The translations under genes and the position numbers were made by a program. 64,000 nucleotides of DNA from Megamerina dolium (lineage: Eukaryota; Arthropoda; Insecta; Diptera; Megamerinidae), in NCBI GenBank assembly GCA_963854835.1, contig OY978527.1, positions 28,467,029 to 28,531,028 on the forward strand, written 5' to 3'. Shown in pieces: positions 22,210-34,870 of this stretch. The first letter of the stretch is position 1, and every line of letters starts with the position of its first letter. The notes under the pieces were generated by a model. It did not search any database. It worked only from the letters and a program-made list of their open reading frames with translations, and was not told the origin of the DNA.

Positions 22210-22960
22210 ATGAAAAGCAATGAAAAAGAAGAAAACGAAAAGGAGCAATAATTTCAAATATAGATTTTTTTTACGTTTTGCTCCAAGTGTAATCATAACA
22301 ACAAGAACAAAAACACTTAATATATCCATATGATTTTTTTTCTTCAATTATTAATTTTTTTTTTTTGTGCATGGGTGTATCCAGAGTTTATATACCCAAC
22401 CCATTATAATATATATATACTTTAGCGTTCTATATACATACATGTACTAGACTTACATATATATGTATTCAGTGTCTGCATATAACATTGTATTTATTTA
22501 ACGTATATAAATGCAATATTTTTTGTCTTTTTTTTTTTGCACACAATTTAATAACAAAACATTCACACACTTACATATATTTTATTGACACTAGAAATAT
22601 ATACATATAACTTTAAAATTAATTATTTTCAACAATGTTATCATGCAATTTTATGTTTTTCTAGCTTTTTCAAAATGTACTATGTTTATTTAAGTTTATT
22701 ATTACGATATAATTTGTTTGTTTGTTGGCATTGCTTCATCATTACCTTGAAATAACACAAGTTAACAAATTTATTCGATATACCTACATAATATTTGTAA
22801 CGCTATAATCTATGAAGTCAGTTACGAGAACACAATTCGATTTGGTTTCGCTTTTTCTTTTTTTCGAAGTGGTGGTATTTACGCGCATTTAATTCAATCA
22901 TTATTAAATCTGTACATAATGGAATAAATAAAGGTGATGCACGTAGTGATAGGCACGTTT
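22210..22960 (+). other. Sxl: Sxl 3' UTR (proximal form)
   Basis: AT-rich sequence directly after the stop. It holds T-runs at about 22,264-22,271, 22,333-22,340, 22,353-22,365 and 22,529-22,540, which are plausible autoregulatory Sxl sites. The end is set by the AATAAA pair at 22,923-22,932 and the GT-rich stretch after it. Longer transcripts using downstream sites are likely but cannot be proved by reading. Confidence 0.5.
22923..22932 (+). terminator. Polyadenylation signal, overlapping AATAAA pair
   Basis: AATAAATAAA about 715 nt after the Sxl stop, followed within 30 nt by a GT-rich stretch (GGTGATGCACGTAGTGATAGG). This is the best-formed candidate close to the stop, although AATAAA is frequent by chance in such AT-rich DNA. 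Confidence 0.45.
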
Positions 22961-25900
22961 TGACACTCCCCAAGGTCAGTAAAGTTTACTTTTATATTAA
23001 AATTGCAAAAATATGTCACGAGATATGTTCATCTAATAGTGTGTATAAACATTTAAATTTCAGCGTTTCGTAAATTTAAACGTTTAAATGAATACCGTTA
23101 TTGTATTCTAAATTGAATATAAATTCTGAACGAAAAGGATTAACAGAAACGATGAAAAAACGGCTATAATGCACACCCCTATTTTATTATTCCATCATGT
23201 GGAATTGAATTGTTTATCAAATTGGCATATATTGTTTATAATTTAGCAAAGCAGACACATTTCTATTTCGCATTGGGTTTCCATGCAAGTTATTCTAATT
23301 TCTTTTAATCACATTCGAGTTTTTATTAAATTTGTTAACTGGTGTTGTCATTCGATTATTTTGTCATGCTATCAGAATGGTATTTATTTTTTTATTGTAA
23401 TTTCCTACTTGTATTTTTTTTTTTTTTTTTTTTTTGAGACCTAATAATTTGATTGGCACAGAAATATGATTTTTGAAACGACATTAAGTTGCAATCCATT
23501 GCAGAAAAAATATATATTATTTTGAATTTCAGTTTAGTTCAAAATTGATTTGTTTTTTTTTTCGATTTTTACACAAATATACAATACTTGTTTATTCCAC
23601 ATTTCAACAATTGATATGCATTCTATTATTTTACAAAATTAACAATTACAATTATTTTAGAAATAAATTCAAATTATTTGCATTATTCATCTACTTATTA
23701 AAAGAAAGAATTCTTAAATTAAGATTGATCAGATTTATAATACACATTTATAATAGCGTCTTTATCCGTGTAGTTTGACGTTTGAAATACTAAAGTTGGT
23801 GTAGAAATGATTATACGTAGAACCTTACGATGTACACGTTTGAAAACAGCACATACATACATACCTAGATATATACCACATGTAAGCATAAATTAAGTAC
23901 ATCAAAATATATACAAATAAATATGCAAACATCGCCGCGTATATATAAAAATATAGCAGAATAATTACAAATACATTTTCACACATTTCGTGAAAAATGT
24001 AAAAATTCATAGTAAAAGTAGTGTTTTTCTCTCTCTCTCTCTCCTATTTTTAACAATTGAGCCTTTTTATATTAGCGCAGATGTGATTGATTGAAATTGA
24101 AAACAATATATTAGTACGTAGATTGTGAACAACAAGCACTCTTACAGTGACAGCTTCACGCATAAAAAAAAGCGAAATTTTAATTTTTAAACTTGTATAA
24201 AGAGGCTCTTTTAAAAATACCAACAATATCTTGAAGTAGTAAAGTTTAGTAAGAACGAACAGAAACATTTATTTTTCATATATATTTATATAGTGAAGCA
24301 TAAGTTTTAAAACAACAACAATCGTTTATGACACATTTCAATAATTGAAACACAAAATATTAGTGGTATTCATTAAGTAGGACAATTGGTCTGGCAGATG
24401 AGATGAATAGCAAAACAGCAAGTTTGTCAAAATGCCGAGTAAAAGTTTAAGTATTTGTTGAAGATAATCATCAATAGTGATGATTGCTGGAAACAATTTT
24501 GTCGAAATATCTGCATTATTGGTCTCTATAAAATGATAAATTTGGTTTCAATTTATACAAATTTTATATTGCCTTCTTGAATTGCATATATTTTACAAGA
24601 TGCAAGAGATCCAAACACTTTTTGAGTGGTTTCTTCATTTTCTTTTTGGCTTAATAACTCTATATTTGTCTAAAATCCAACTTTTTGTTCACGCAGCGAA
24701 GTCAAAATATAATGATGGTAAACAAATATACGAGTTGTATTTTGCTGAGAGATTAGGTAGTCAAATCTAATCAATAGATTCTTCCTTTTACCACTATCAT
24801 TCGAAAATTTTGATCATTTGGTACGATTGATTTCGATCGAAGGTAAATTAAAAAAATTTTCTCTTAATATACATTTTGCCCATCATTGTTATTCTGTATT
24901 TCGATGCAACATTATCTCAGGATTGTTTATTTTATGTTAACTCATTCGTAAATTTGGATATTCAGGAGTCATAAAAAACAATGTGCGTTTTAGTAATGAT
25001 GACTGATCAAAGACGGAAATTGGAAATATTGCTGCGAATTTAATTGCCGTCGCTCAGTTTCAAGGCATATTGAACAGGTAACAGCAGAGGAGCAAACACC
25101 ATGTATTTTTTGTGGTTATTTGAAACTTCTGGTTTGCCAGTTAGTGAATGTAAACAAAGTTTGACAACAGACAAAACGCACACACATTCATAATTTGATA
25201 GCTTCCCAGCAAACCAAACTATGAGCGCTCAGAAAATGGATTCATAAAAGTGTGAAACCAGAGAGCGTTTTCAGAGCACTCCTAAAAATGACTTTTAAAT
25301 GACTCTAAATAGAGTCTTAAAGAAATACTGCTTAGCGACATAACTCTTGAAACACTCAAAAGTAAGAGCGTTTTAGGAGCATTCGAAACAAATGGAAAAC
25401 GCTTACTTTTAAGCGCATTTATTGGGGTATAACGGCGCTTTAGCTCTGCTTATACATCGACTGAATTATTTGGGCGGATATTATGATTCAGAAAAGACTC
25501 CTCATTGTGCTTATCTTTGAAGCGTTCTTCTTTATGACTCGGTAAAGTCTCTGGGAAGATTTTAGATGCTCTTTTTAGAGCACAAAAATGATTAGGAAAT
25601 GCTATTTTCTGAGCTCTTTCTGATGAACTGCCTTAGTAGAAAAAAAGAAAGATTATGATTATTTTACGTTGGTGCCACAGAGATTAGTAAAAGTGCTTCT
25701 TGCATTGTAATGCGTATAAAACGAAATTCTTAACATTTCTAATGCTTTTATCTCATCTTTGTTCAAAACTACACACTTTGTGAATCGATGGAATATAAAT
25801 GAAAAATTTACTTTTAGCTCAACTTGCACTTACGCTATAAATAATTGATTGTCGAGACAATATAAGGTCTTTGTTTTCAACAATTCTTAACTAAATCATG

Positions 25901-25978
25901 TTTCCTTTTTTTCTTCTTCTTTTTTTTTTTTTATTTAGGTTTATGTGACAATTTTGATTTTAATTATATTTTAGGCAT
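22961..25978. other. AT-rich flank or extended 3' UTR, no gene
   Basis: No coding pattern was found. There is a very long T-run at about 23,410-23,435 and CT-repeats near 24,031. At 25,220-25,625 both margins carry related words (CAGAGAGCGTTTTCAGAGC and TTTTCTGAGCTC), hinting at an old inverted-repeat element. Some of this may belong to longer Sxl transcripts. Confidence 0.35.
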
Positions 25979-26639
25979 AAGTGCAGAATAGCCCACTTAA
26001 AGAAAAAAAAAATTTTTTTTTCATATGGAGCCTATTATTGTGAATATAAAAAACCAAAAATTGTTTCTGGCTCACGCCCATATAAGACGTGGCATAAGGT
26101 CAAAGTTGAAATTTGCGATCGAAATTACTTAATAAATTCGCAATTTTTTCTTGTAATATGGGTATCAAGAATGGTATTTTTAATACCTTTTCATTGATAT
26201 ATAACATTTATAACCTATTTTGAGTATTTTAAAAGTTATGATAAAAAAAAAAAAAATTTGAAATGTTTTTTTTTCAAAAACCATTTTAAAAAAAAAAATC
26301 ACTATTGACCTATAGAAAATTGAGAACCATATTCAAGGCCATACAATTACCTTTTCAATGGTATATAAAACATATTTTAAGGAAATGTTTATATAATTTT
26401 AATATATTTTTTAAATTGATCCTTCATGAATTTTTTTCAATATGGATGGCTTTCGATAGAATTAAAAGAAAAAATTGCGAATTGGTTGAGTAATTTCGAT
26501 CGCAAATTTGAACTCTGACCTTAAGCCACGCCTTATATAGGCGTGAGCTAGAAACAATTTTTGGTTTTTTTATATTCACAATAATAGGCTCTATGCGACG
26601 AAATTTGTTATTTTCCTTTAAGTGGGCTATTCTGCACTT
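25979..26639. mobile_element. Foldback MITE with about 175-bp inverted arms
   Basis: The outer ends are AAGTGCAGAATAGCCC (25979) and its mirror ending at 26639. The arms 25979-26155 and 26464-26639 pair over almost their whole length with scattered mismatches, including CTCACGCC and TTTGCGATCGAAATTAC. The centre of about 310 bases is AT-rich. There is no protein. The target duplication is not clear. Confidence 0.85.
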
Positions 26640-27798
26640 GTTTCATATTTTATTTTCATGCCACATTCAGAATAATTTAATAGGCACATTTCAGTGTAGG
26701 GTTGTTTAGCAATGTTAACTGCAATGATAGTTACACAGATAGAAAATATATATTCTTACACTAAAGAGAATACAATAGCGGTAACCACATCGATCTCGTT
26801 AGTTTGCTAATTCGTCAGTTTATATTAAAGCAAAACGTTTAACTGTCAAGAGAGATTTGTTGCTAAATCTTGTGACCATTGTAAATACATTTCATAAAAG
26901 CTGATTTTTTATTATGATTCTTATTAGTGACATCACCTGATGTATTAATGAATAATGAAATATTTATATTTCTTGCCACCTCGTTAATACTGTTATTCAT
27001 AATTTTGGTAATTTTATAAGAACATACATAACAAAGTGACGAGCTCTATGTGAATACTGCTAATAAAGTCTCCACTAAATTTCATAATTAGAGGTTAGAT
27101 ACTTTTCCAATAAAGCAAATTAATACAATTTTGTTTGCGGTTAAACCTATAACCTTTTAAAAAAAAAAAAATTAAATTAAATTAAATGAATATAGTAATA
27201 TAGACATATAAACATCAAGAAATTTTGAATATAGAATTGTAATAATTGATTTGACCAAATTTTATATGATCATATTAATCAAGAACAAAAAAAAAAAATC
27301 GGTTGAAAGGTTTTTACAAAATGTAGGAAAAAGTTTAAATAAATCGATATACAATAGAAACATTTGTACCACAATACAATATATATGTATTAAGAGAAAA
27401 GGAGCAAACAGAAAATTCAGTTTTTGAAAATTGCAGAATGAAAGAATCTTAACATGTTCAATTTATATTGTCATAAAATTAAATATAAAGCAATTATGTC
27501 TATATAATATAGAAGAACACTATAAGTTATGCAACTGTTGAATAATCATGAAAACCGTAAATTATTAGTAATTACAAAAAAGTCTAAAATAATTATAATG
27601 AAATAACAATAATTACACAGATCTTTCCCGAAAAAAAAATCATTTCAACCCCATCCACATACTTCCCACATCAAATTATTACAACACATAAATGATTTCA
27701 CACTACTGGAAGTTACTTTGAACCACCTCCACACTAGTAGGAATTAAGATTATTAACGTTTAATATAACAATTTCATGGCATTACTATGCAAGATATA

Positions 27799-28395
27799 AA
27801 GCGTGATCCATTTCGAGGTTTCCAACTTTTTTAAAGAAAAAAACACAGAAAATTCAAATTGAATGGGGAATGTTTATTATCATTTGAAAGAACATTCTTT
27901 GGCATTTATTTTTTGAGGATTACGTCTTTCAAATGTTGGCCGCGGCTACGTCTCAGATGGTCCATCCGTTGAGTCCAATTTTCGATGACTTGTTTTTGCA
28001 CAAGCTGTATTTTGTACGCTTTCAATTTAAGATGAGAATTTAATAAGAGAATATGATTCGTGTACATCTTTATTCCAGCATGTGCTCATACTTACTAACC
28101 TACACACACACACACACACACAAATATGTACACGAATCATATTCTCTTATTAAATTCTCATCTTAAATTGAAAGCGTACGAAATACAGCTTGTGCAAAAA
28201 CATATCATCGTAAAGTGGACTCAACGGATGGACCATCTGAAACGTAGCCGCGGACAACATTTGAAAGACATAATCTTCAAAAAATAAATGCCAAAGAATG
28301 TTCTTTCAAATGATAATAAACATTTCCCACTCAATTGTGAATTTTCTGTGTTTTTTTCTTCAAAAAAGTTGGGAACCTCGAAATGGATCACGCTT
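27799..28395. mobile_element. Long foldback element built from two inverted DD41D 3' ends
   Basis: TA (27797-27798) and TA (28396-28397) flank a nearly perfect palindrome with arms 27799-28067 and 28126-28395 and a 58-bp loop with a (CA)n run. Each arm contains a transposase C-terminus of the DD41D type (motif RxMDHLxRSRGQHLKD, minus strand in the left arm and plus in the right) and the family's outer end AAGCGTGATCCATTTCGAGG. It is a head-to-head duplication of one transposon end that now moves, or moved, as a unit. Confidence 0.92.
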
Positions 28396-28847
28396 TATAT
28401 ACATACATAATTTATCTATATAATTCATGATTATAAGTATGTACTATATATACAACAAGAATACTAATAATATATATCTACAATACAATATATAAAAAAA
28501 TAATAAAACCTTTTTTTTTTGTTTTTTTTTTTAAAGAAATTTGTGAAAAGCTTTTTTTTTTTTTTATTTATTTAATTAATTAAATTTATTAAAAGGGAAA
28601 ATCGACAATGAATTTCGAAATTAAATGGCATCAAATGTATTTCAGGAAGCGTCAAATATGATTTTCAAAATAGTAAAATGTGCATCAGAAATCATCAAAT
28701 CAATTTCAGAAAAGTTCATTGTACCTTATACGGTATGGCAAATGGCAAACGTGTTCCGAAACCAGTTTTTAGGATTTTATTTTCATATTTTAGCAACCTA
28801 TAAAGAATATACAAGTACAACATGTATCAGAATATAAATACATCGTT

Positions 28848-29095
28848 TACGGACGGATCCTCAAGATAGGATCGGAATCGCCGTTTTAGGACAGGAAGTT
28901 CCCGAGCATCTTTCAAGCGGAAATATACTTTATAGAAAGGTGTATAAAATTATTCGACCGCCAGCGAGACATGATTAAAGCGTTCGACACTTACCAGGTA
29001 AATTCCAAAAATGTTTGTGAATGCCTGCACAAGATAAATACACTTGGGAAGAAAACCAAAGTTACAATTTTATGGGCGTTGGGTCATACGTCGGT
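28848..29095 (+). pseudogene. Non-LTR retrotransposon RNase H fragment (plus strand)
   Basis: FTDGSSR near 28,849 (RNase H first Asp) is followed, after stops, by KAFDTYQVNSKNVCECLH and LGKKTKVTILWALGHT, matching the helix and WVPGH-type end of LINE RNase H domains. Stops and frame changes show it is decayed. It faces a second RNase H fragment on the opposite strand at once downstream. Confidence 0.7.
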
Positions 29096-29164
29096 AATTA
29101 TTATTATTATACAGGCTATTTTTGCACTGCGACCAAAAAGATCTTTTGTGCGCCTATTGCCCAA

Positions 29165-29850
29165 CTAAAACAATTCTCGACTATTTATAAATCTTGTAAT
29201 TGCTGTGGGCTTAATTTTATCTATGTGATTTGGAGTCAAGATTCCATTACCTAAGTAACCAAGTCTACGTCTTGCCACTGCTGGGCACTTGCATAGAATA
29301 TGTTCCGATGTTTCCTGCTCATCATGACAGAGTCGACAGGTATCGTTTTCTACCACACCTATTTTTTTTCATATGGTAGTGAAGTCCACAGTGCCTAGTG
29401 AGCAACTCTGTGTAGAGTTTTATGTCATTTCCGCATGACGGTTTGGGCTCTCAAGTAGTCGGGAAGATCCCGTTTCTCCCTCGCATATATCAGGTTGTTT
29501 ATGAAACTGTTTGTAACCCCGCAGAAGGGCTCTGGTCCAATGAAAGGAGTGCTTGCGCCTTCCTTTGCAACGGAGTCGGCCATTTCGTTTCCCTCGTATC
29601 CCGGCACCCACATTAGGGTTGAGAAGTTTGAAACATTCCCAAATCATCTTTGACTGAAACGAGAATTTTGCCAGGGACTTTAGCATATTTTGGTACCACG
29701 GTTGCCCCTGCGTATGCATTCTCTCGCACATACCTCTAAGGAATGGACCTCCGCCTAAAAGATGGAAGCTGTTTTCTCCATTGCGATTGCTTTCCGAAAT
29801 CGTGGTCCAACAATTCCAGCACCCGCACGTCGGTAATTAAAGGAAATGTT
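29165..29850 (-). pseudogene. Non-LTR retrotransposon RNase H and C-terminal tail (minus strand)
   Basis: The pieces in order are AVFGPRFRK-like sequence near 29,800, a helix ending MIWECFKLLN, then MWVPGYEGNEMADSVAKEGA (last RNase H motif with conserved Asp), and the zinc-knuckle-like tail DTCRLCHDEQETSEHILCKC. This is the C-terminus of an RNase-H-bearing LINE (I/R1/LOA-type). It is broken by frame shifts and is a different lineage from the LINE at 47 kb. Confidence 0.8.
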
Positions 29851-30585
29851 GACCAGCTAGCAAGGTCAGGAGCGAATACGCTCCGTCATTTCATGGGGTC
29901 GACCGCTGTTCACTAACAACATTGCTTAGATTGGAGAACGTTCAAAATAGGAAGAAATTCTATATTAGGCTACCCTAACTAAGGCAGTCAAACATTTTGA
30001 TAGACTACTGTAGTCTAGTCTGGGGCACAGTAGATATAAATATTCATAATATTATGGAAAACTGTTGAGAATTTCTACATATTTTCTTTCAACGAAATGT
30101 ACTAGTCCTAAGTCAGAATAAATCGTCCATCTGAACATTGCAATGCCATAAAAGCTCATGTTGGGGTCAAACATCTTACGAAAAAATCATTTTTTACTAT
30201 TTTTCAACATTAATACTGTATTTCGTAAAGAGTTCAAAATGTCGCATTGTTTTCTTTAGACAATATGTATCTTACAACGTAAGAAAAATTGATCTGAAAA
30301 TTTCATTCGTGAAGGCGACGTTTGTCTTATGTGTTTGGTTAAATACTGCCTGAAGAAAGTAATGTAAAATGTTCAACCATTTCAGAAATATGAAGTTGGA
30401 TAATAAATTTCCTTTGTTTAAGGCATTTAACCCAAAAATTAAACTAACATAGGATTTCATAGCACTGGAATGTTTAGACTGGATTTATATTTATATTGGG
30501 CACATTACGTAATAAGGAAAAAAAATATGTAGAATTTCCCATGCGTTTTTTCATAAAGGTCGAATGTAATCCATTGACTATTCTT

Positions 30586-30640
30586 AGCTTGCTGGCGCCA
30601 GTTGGAAATTCCAAGCGCAGACAGGTTCTCCAGCAACTGC
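30586..30640. repeat. Dispersed repeat word shared with 60.16 kb
   Basis: CTGGCGCCAGTTGGAAATTCC here matches CTGGTGCCAGTTAAAAATTCC at 60,167-60,187, and both continue with AAGC and a run of similar sequence. It is probably a fragment of an abundant repeat whose family I cannot name. Confidence 0.4.
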
Positions 30641-30991
30641 TTAAACTATGCCAATGTCGGCATATACTTCTGACGACTTTCAGTGTGATTTTTATTCTTC
30701 GAGCGAGAGCTCAATTACTTAGCTCAAATTAGCACCTCTTTACGGAAAGGTGGAAGAGGTACTCCGCAATTTTCATTACAAAACAGGAGTTGGGCAATGC
30801 CATTCTGCAAAGTCAAATGAGTTTTGCAGGACCAAACTCGGACACTGTTCTTTAGAGGTAGTCTCTTACTGGTCTGTCGAGAGCGACTTTAGAATCAACA
30901 AATAGATGGCTTTTTGTTTTGCTTTGGTTCTCTCCGAGATTTGTAGCTTTATATGATTATTAATTAAAAAGAAAAAAAAAAAACACTGAAA

Positions 30992-31195
30992 ATGCTATCT
31001 TCCAAAATCGGGTGCATTGGTTTTACAATATTTTTGCCATTTGTCATTATTTTAGGCATGCTATCAGCCACCTATATGGGTGGTTCTTGGAATCCCAAAA
31101 ATCAACGATATTTAAGAATAGTCAACAACAAAGAAATACATTTTACATTTTCTGAAGTAAATTTTGATGATTTCAGAACTACAATACTGTTTTAA
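30992..31195 (+). CDS. Small hypothetical ORF with one membrane segment (67 aa)
   Basis: ATG in an AAAATG context. Residues 8-28 (GFTIFLPFVIILGMLSA) form a plausible transmembrane helix, followed by a polar stretch ending SEVNFDDFRTTILF. I do not recognise the family, and no exon signals or neighbours support it. It may be a chance ORF or a fragment of a membrane protein. Confidence 0.2.
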   Translation: MLSSKIGCIGFTIFLPFVIILGMLSATYMGGSWNPKNQRYLRIVNNKEIHFTFSEVNFDDFRTTILF

Positions 31196-32806
31196 AAAGG
31201 ACCAGGTCTTTATTGTATCCTAATTGGATAAATACGTTGAAGGAAGTGTGTTTATACAATTGTTAATTTGGTGAAAGTGATTTCCATCAATATATTTTAA
31301 AAGTTTCGTGTCTATTTTTGTAATTTTTTGTTTGTTTTGTACGTGGAAAATATTATGAATCGAATTTCATAATAATAATGAAATGGAGACGATGCGACCA
31401 TCCCATGATGTATTTTTTTAAGAAAGTTTGATTCTGAGATATATTATTTGGAAGCTATTATTACGTCTGTGTATTATCGTATGTCAGACTTGATGCAAAA
31501 TAATGTGAGGTTATCATATATTAACCCTCAAGCGCATCTCATTTTAAATTACATTTGAGTCGTTTATGTGTCATTGTATTTATATTTATTGTACGTCCTT
31601 GTCAAAAATATAATATCAAATTCATTTAAATCTCAGATGTAAAATTGAATAAAATTACGAAAAAAAATTGTGTCAAATTGGCACAAACAGCGCTTGAAGG
31701 TTAAGACGCGATTCACGATTAAAACGATTTTTTGATTTCTTCGAAGTGTAAACACCTAAATTTCGTTCCTACCATGCACAAATGGAATAGACCGAAACTA
31801 ATTCTTATGAGCATTTCTACGAACATTCTTCAAAATCGACGGGCAGTTCTTTTTGTTGTTTTTGTTGTTTTTTTTTCCTTTCTCCCCTTTCTCTTTTTGT
31901 GTATTTTTTTTTTTCTAGGTTCAGTTTGACAATGAGAATTACAATATTATGAAGTAAAAAATTAGATGTGGTCGGCGTGGTAAGTATACGCCAACCGATA
32001 TTGCCGTTCATTGTGAAGTGTATGTATGGGTAAAAAAAAAAAGAGTATAAATTAAACAAAAAAAAAAACCAAAAGACAAACGGCAAAAAAAAAGAACTTG
32101 AAGGAATCGTCGATATCGGTTTTTTTTGTATATCAAAATTTGTAAATTGATAATATATATTTTTTTTCATGTTTTTTTTTATAACAGTTATTGCCGATAT
32201 TTTTTTTAGAGATGAGAAAACGTTAACAAATATTTTGTTGTACAATCATACATATATTGATGATAATAACAATGCAAGATTCTTGTATACCGTAAAGAAG
32301 GTGAGATTTTTTTTGTTTTTTTTTTATAAGTATACATACATATATGCATAATTTTATACCATTTTTTCCAGAAAAAATACACACTATTATATATAAAATA
32401 ATTTAGGCGAAAATATATTTATTGTTTATTTTTTAATTTTCTTTTACGTCCTAAATACCGTATATCTCTAGTTTGTAATGACATCATCATATAGCAACCG
32501 TTTAGTTTTTACAGCGAATTTTTGCTTCATCTTAGTTTTGATACTACCGCAAACAGTTCCTGACATTTTAGAGCCTTAAGCGAATATGTTGAAATTGCTA
32601 CGCCTGAGTTTCTTCATCATTATATAAAAGTGTTACTTTTTATTACAGCATTCAGAGCATGAAACGCATCTAATTTTTTCTGAAATTTCCGCTATACCCT
32701 TGAATATTTACGAAAAATTTTAAATAAACTCAAAAATAGTGTAAATGTAGGTACTGCTGAAGCAAGTTTATGGTCTATATTAAGTTTAAATAATATTTGC
32801 TTGTAA

Positions 32807-33505
32807 AGGGTGGACCATTTAAAGTCTGGAATTAGAATCGGCTAAAAAAAACGAATGAATATTTTTCCAATGTAATGAATGTATTAGACAGATTGAACTT
32901 GATTTGACTTGATTGAACTTTAAGAATGGAACACAACATCATGACTGAGATGGCCAAGAGCAAAAAACACATTCAGCAGTTACTCGTGGATGCATAGATT
33001 TCTAAACAATTACGTGTGGATTCTCTGATTCACAAATGCAACTATTTTGCATAGTGACATAGCCTCCAAGATGGAAATGAGCTTCATCGGAAAACACGAT
33101 TTTTCGGTACAAATGCCCATCTTCGGCAAAACGATCTTCAGCCCATTGGACGAACCGAAAATGCATCGACAGTCTTGAGGAGTGCGGGAAATGTTCAGTT
33201 CCTGACGAAGAAGACGAGTTGATGTTGCTGGATATGCACGCATACTCTGAGCAACAGCAACAATGTTTTTGGTTGAGTGCACTGAATAGTGACATGAACA
33301 TGTTGTTTTATCAATTTTTTTTTTCATAAATTTCTTACAGTTTCGGTAGAAGACGCGCTACTTAAGAAGTAAGTGAAGCGTAAAGCGTCCCATTTCGTAA
33401 ATGTCAAACATAAAACTAAATTTCTGTCAACTCACGAATGTCATTATATCTCTCGAAATCCAAATAACCGATAGTTCAAATTCCAAACATTAGCTGGCCC
33501 ACCCT
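32807..33505 (-). mobile_element. DD41D-type element, strongly deleted
   Basis: The left end TA then AAGGGTGGACCATTTAAAGTC and a mirror-like right end around 33,480-33,505 form about 25-bp imperfect TIRs. Inside, the minus strand keeps the N-terminal NIVAVAQSMRAYPATSTRLL and [15 protein letters not shown] (first Asp), but the rest of the catalytic domain is gone. About 700 bp of an expected 1.1-1.3 kb remains. Confidence 0.75.
33002..33327 (-). pseudogene. DD41D-type transposase N-terminal fragment
   Basis: Two overlapping frames together read STKNIVAVAQSM..RLLRQELNIS and [20 protein letters not shown], the DNA-binding and first catalytic segment of the family. A frameshift lies at about 33,150. 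The second and third Asp motifs are absent. Confidence 0.75.
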
Positions 33506-34459
33506 ATTGAAAGCTTTAGCCCTCTATATCCCATTTTATGGGCTAATTTAGAAGTGATCTTCTCTTCAACTGGCACAACATTTTTGTAAATGTGTAGAAA
33601 TTCAAATCTACAATTAAATTTTATTCTTCAAGACAGAAATAGCTTTCAATGTCCTTCCAAGATTTTCTTATTAACATATTATTGTAACGATTCGATTAGC
33701 GTAGTTTCCGCAAACATTGTATTTCAGCCACAAGTCTGACAATTTATCCATATTATACAATTTAAAATAAGTTGATTGTAAGATATAGTCTCGCTGCTTA
33801 CTTCATTAAATTGCTATACCCCAAACATTAATATATTACTTACTGCTAGATCTTAACATCTGATCGAATACCGAGGCAATATTACACTTCGCCATAAACG
33901 CAGCCTTAATTTCTATAAATTATTTTCAAAGCCTTAGCTGCTATTAGAAATCATATAAAGACTAATATCGGAAATTTTATCTTAATTTATATTTAAATTT
34001 AAAGTTTTAGAGTATTACTAAACAAAAAAAAAAACTAAATAATTTTTCAATTTGAGGAAAAAATTTAAATCGTAAATCCGATTTTTCGTCGGTTGAGAAA
34101 AAAAGAAAAATCTTAAAAAATTGCTTTTTAGAGTTCAGATAGAATAACATAAAATTTCCCGGACTGATGCTCAATAGGTTTAAACAGTGGCGCCATCTAT
34201 TGATATATTGACGTATTGGAATCATCATTTCGCCTACAAACCAAAGTGTTAACGCGCAAAAAGAGCTATTGCAATTTTCTGAGGTCTGATTTGATTTGGA
34301 TTAGTACGAGATAAATACAAAAGCTGTTAACTAGTTAGAAACTATAATTTTTTTATTGGAAAAATTGTGTAATTTCCCACTTATTTCACTAATTATTCGT
34401 ACTTAGTTCCTTGTATATAAATTTCGAGGATCTTTTTGACAAAAATATCAATAGTTAGC

Positions 34460-34790
34460 ACAAGGTGCCAATGCGATTTATATTTGTCTCGTCTGTCCAA
34501 ATTACATATTTCCATTGGTTTGTCGTCCAACTAACCATATATTTTGGCAAACTCAATGCGCCTTTTTCTGTGAGTCAATTTAACTATTGGCTCCTTGAGT
34601 GCGAGTCTTTCGTGAAGTCCAGTGTCCACCAAACGACCTGCGACTGTTCTACTTGATATGTTGACGTCAGTTCCACCTTCAATTTCACGGAAGGATTGGA
34701 ACGGCTTTTTCCGTGGTACTTTTTCGACAATCGGACAATTTATTTTATCAATATATTCTGTGATTTTCCCCGGTCTCATTTGACGTGGGG
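34460..34790 (-). pseudogene. Tc1-like transposase fragment
   Basis: The frame MRPGKITEYIDKINCPIVEK to HRKRRIEFAKIYG matches the second helix-turn-helix domain of Tc1-type transposases (SFREIEGG..VNISSRTVAGRLVDTGL). After a frame change, YVIWTDETNINRIGT, the region of the first catalytic Asp, can be read at about 34,470-34,520. The rest of the catalytic domain is missing, and no TIR was seen. Confidence 0.75.
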
Positions 34791-34870
34791 TATTTTCTGT
34801 AAAAGATGGTTACATGGACCGTCTTTCCATGATATGTCGTAAAATCCCTACTTGGAAAAGTAACTTTAAA

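Noticed and set aside
28081..28125. CA repeat as a separate microsatellite
   Set aside because: It is the loop of the foldback element at 27,799-28,395 and is described there.
31817..32245. 142-codon minus-strand frame rich in Phe, Lys and Tyr
   Set aside because: Produced by alternating poly-T and poly-A tracts; no domain and no promoter or exon signs.
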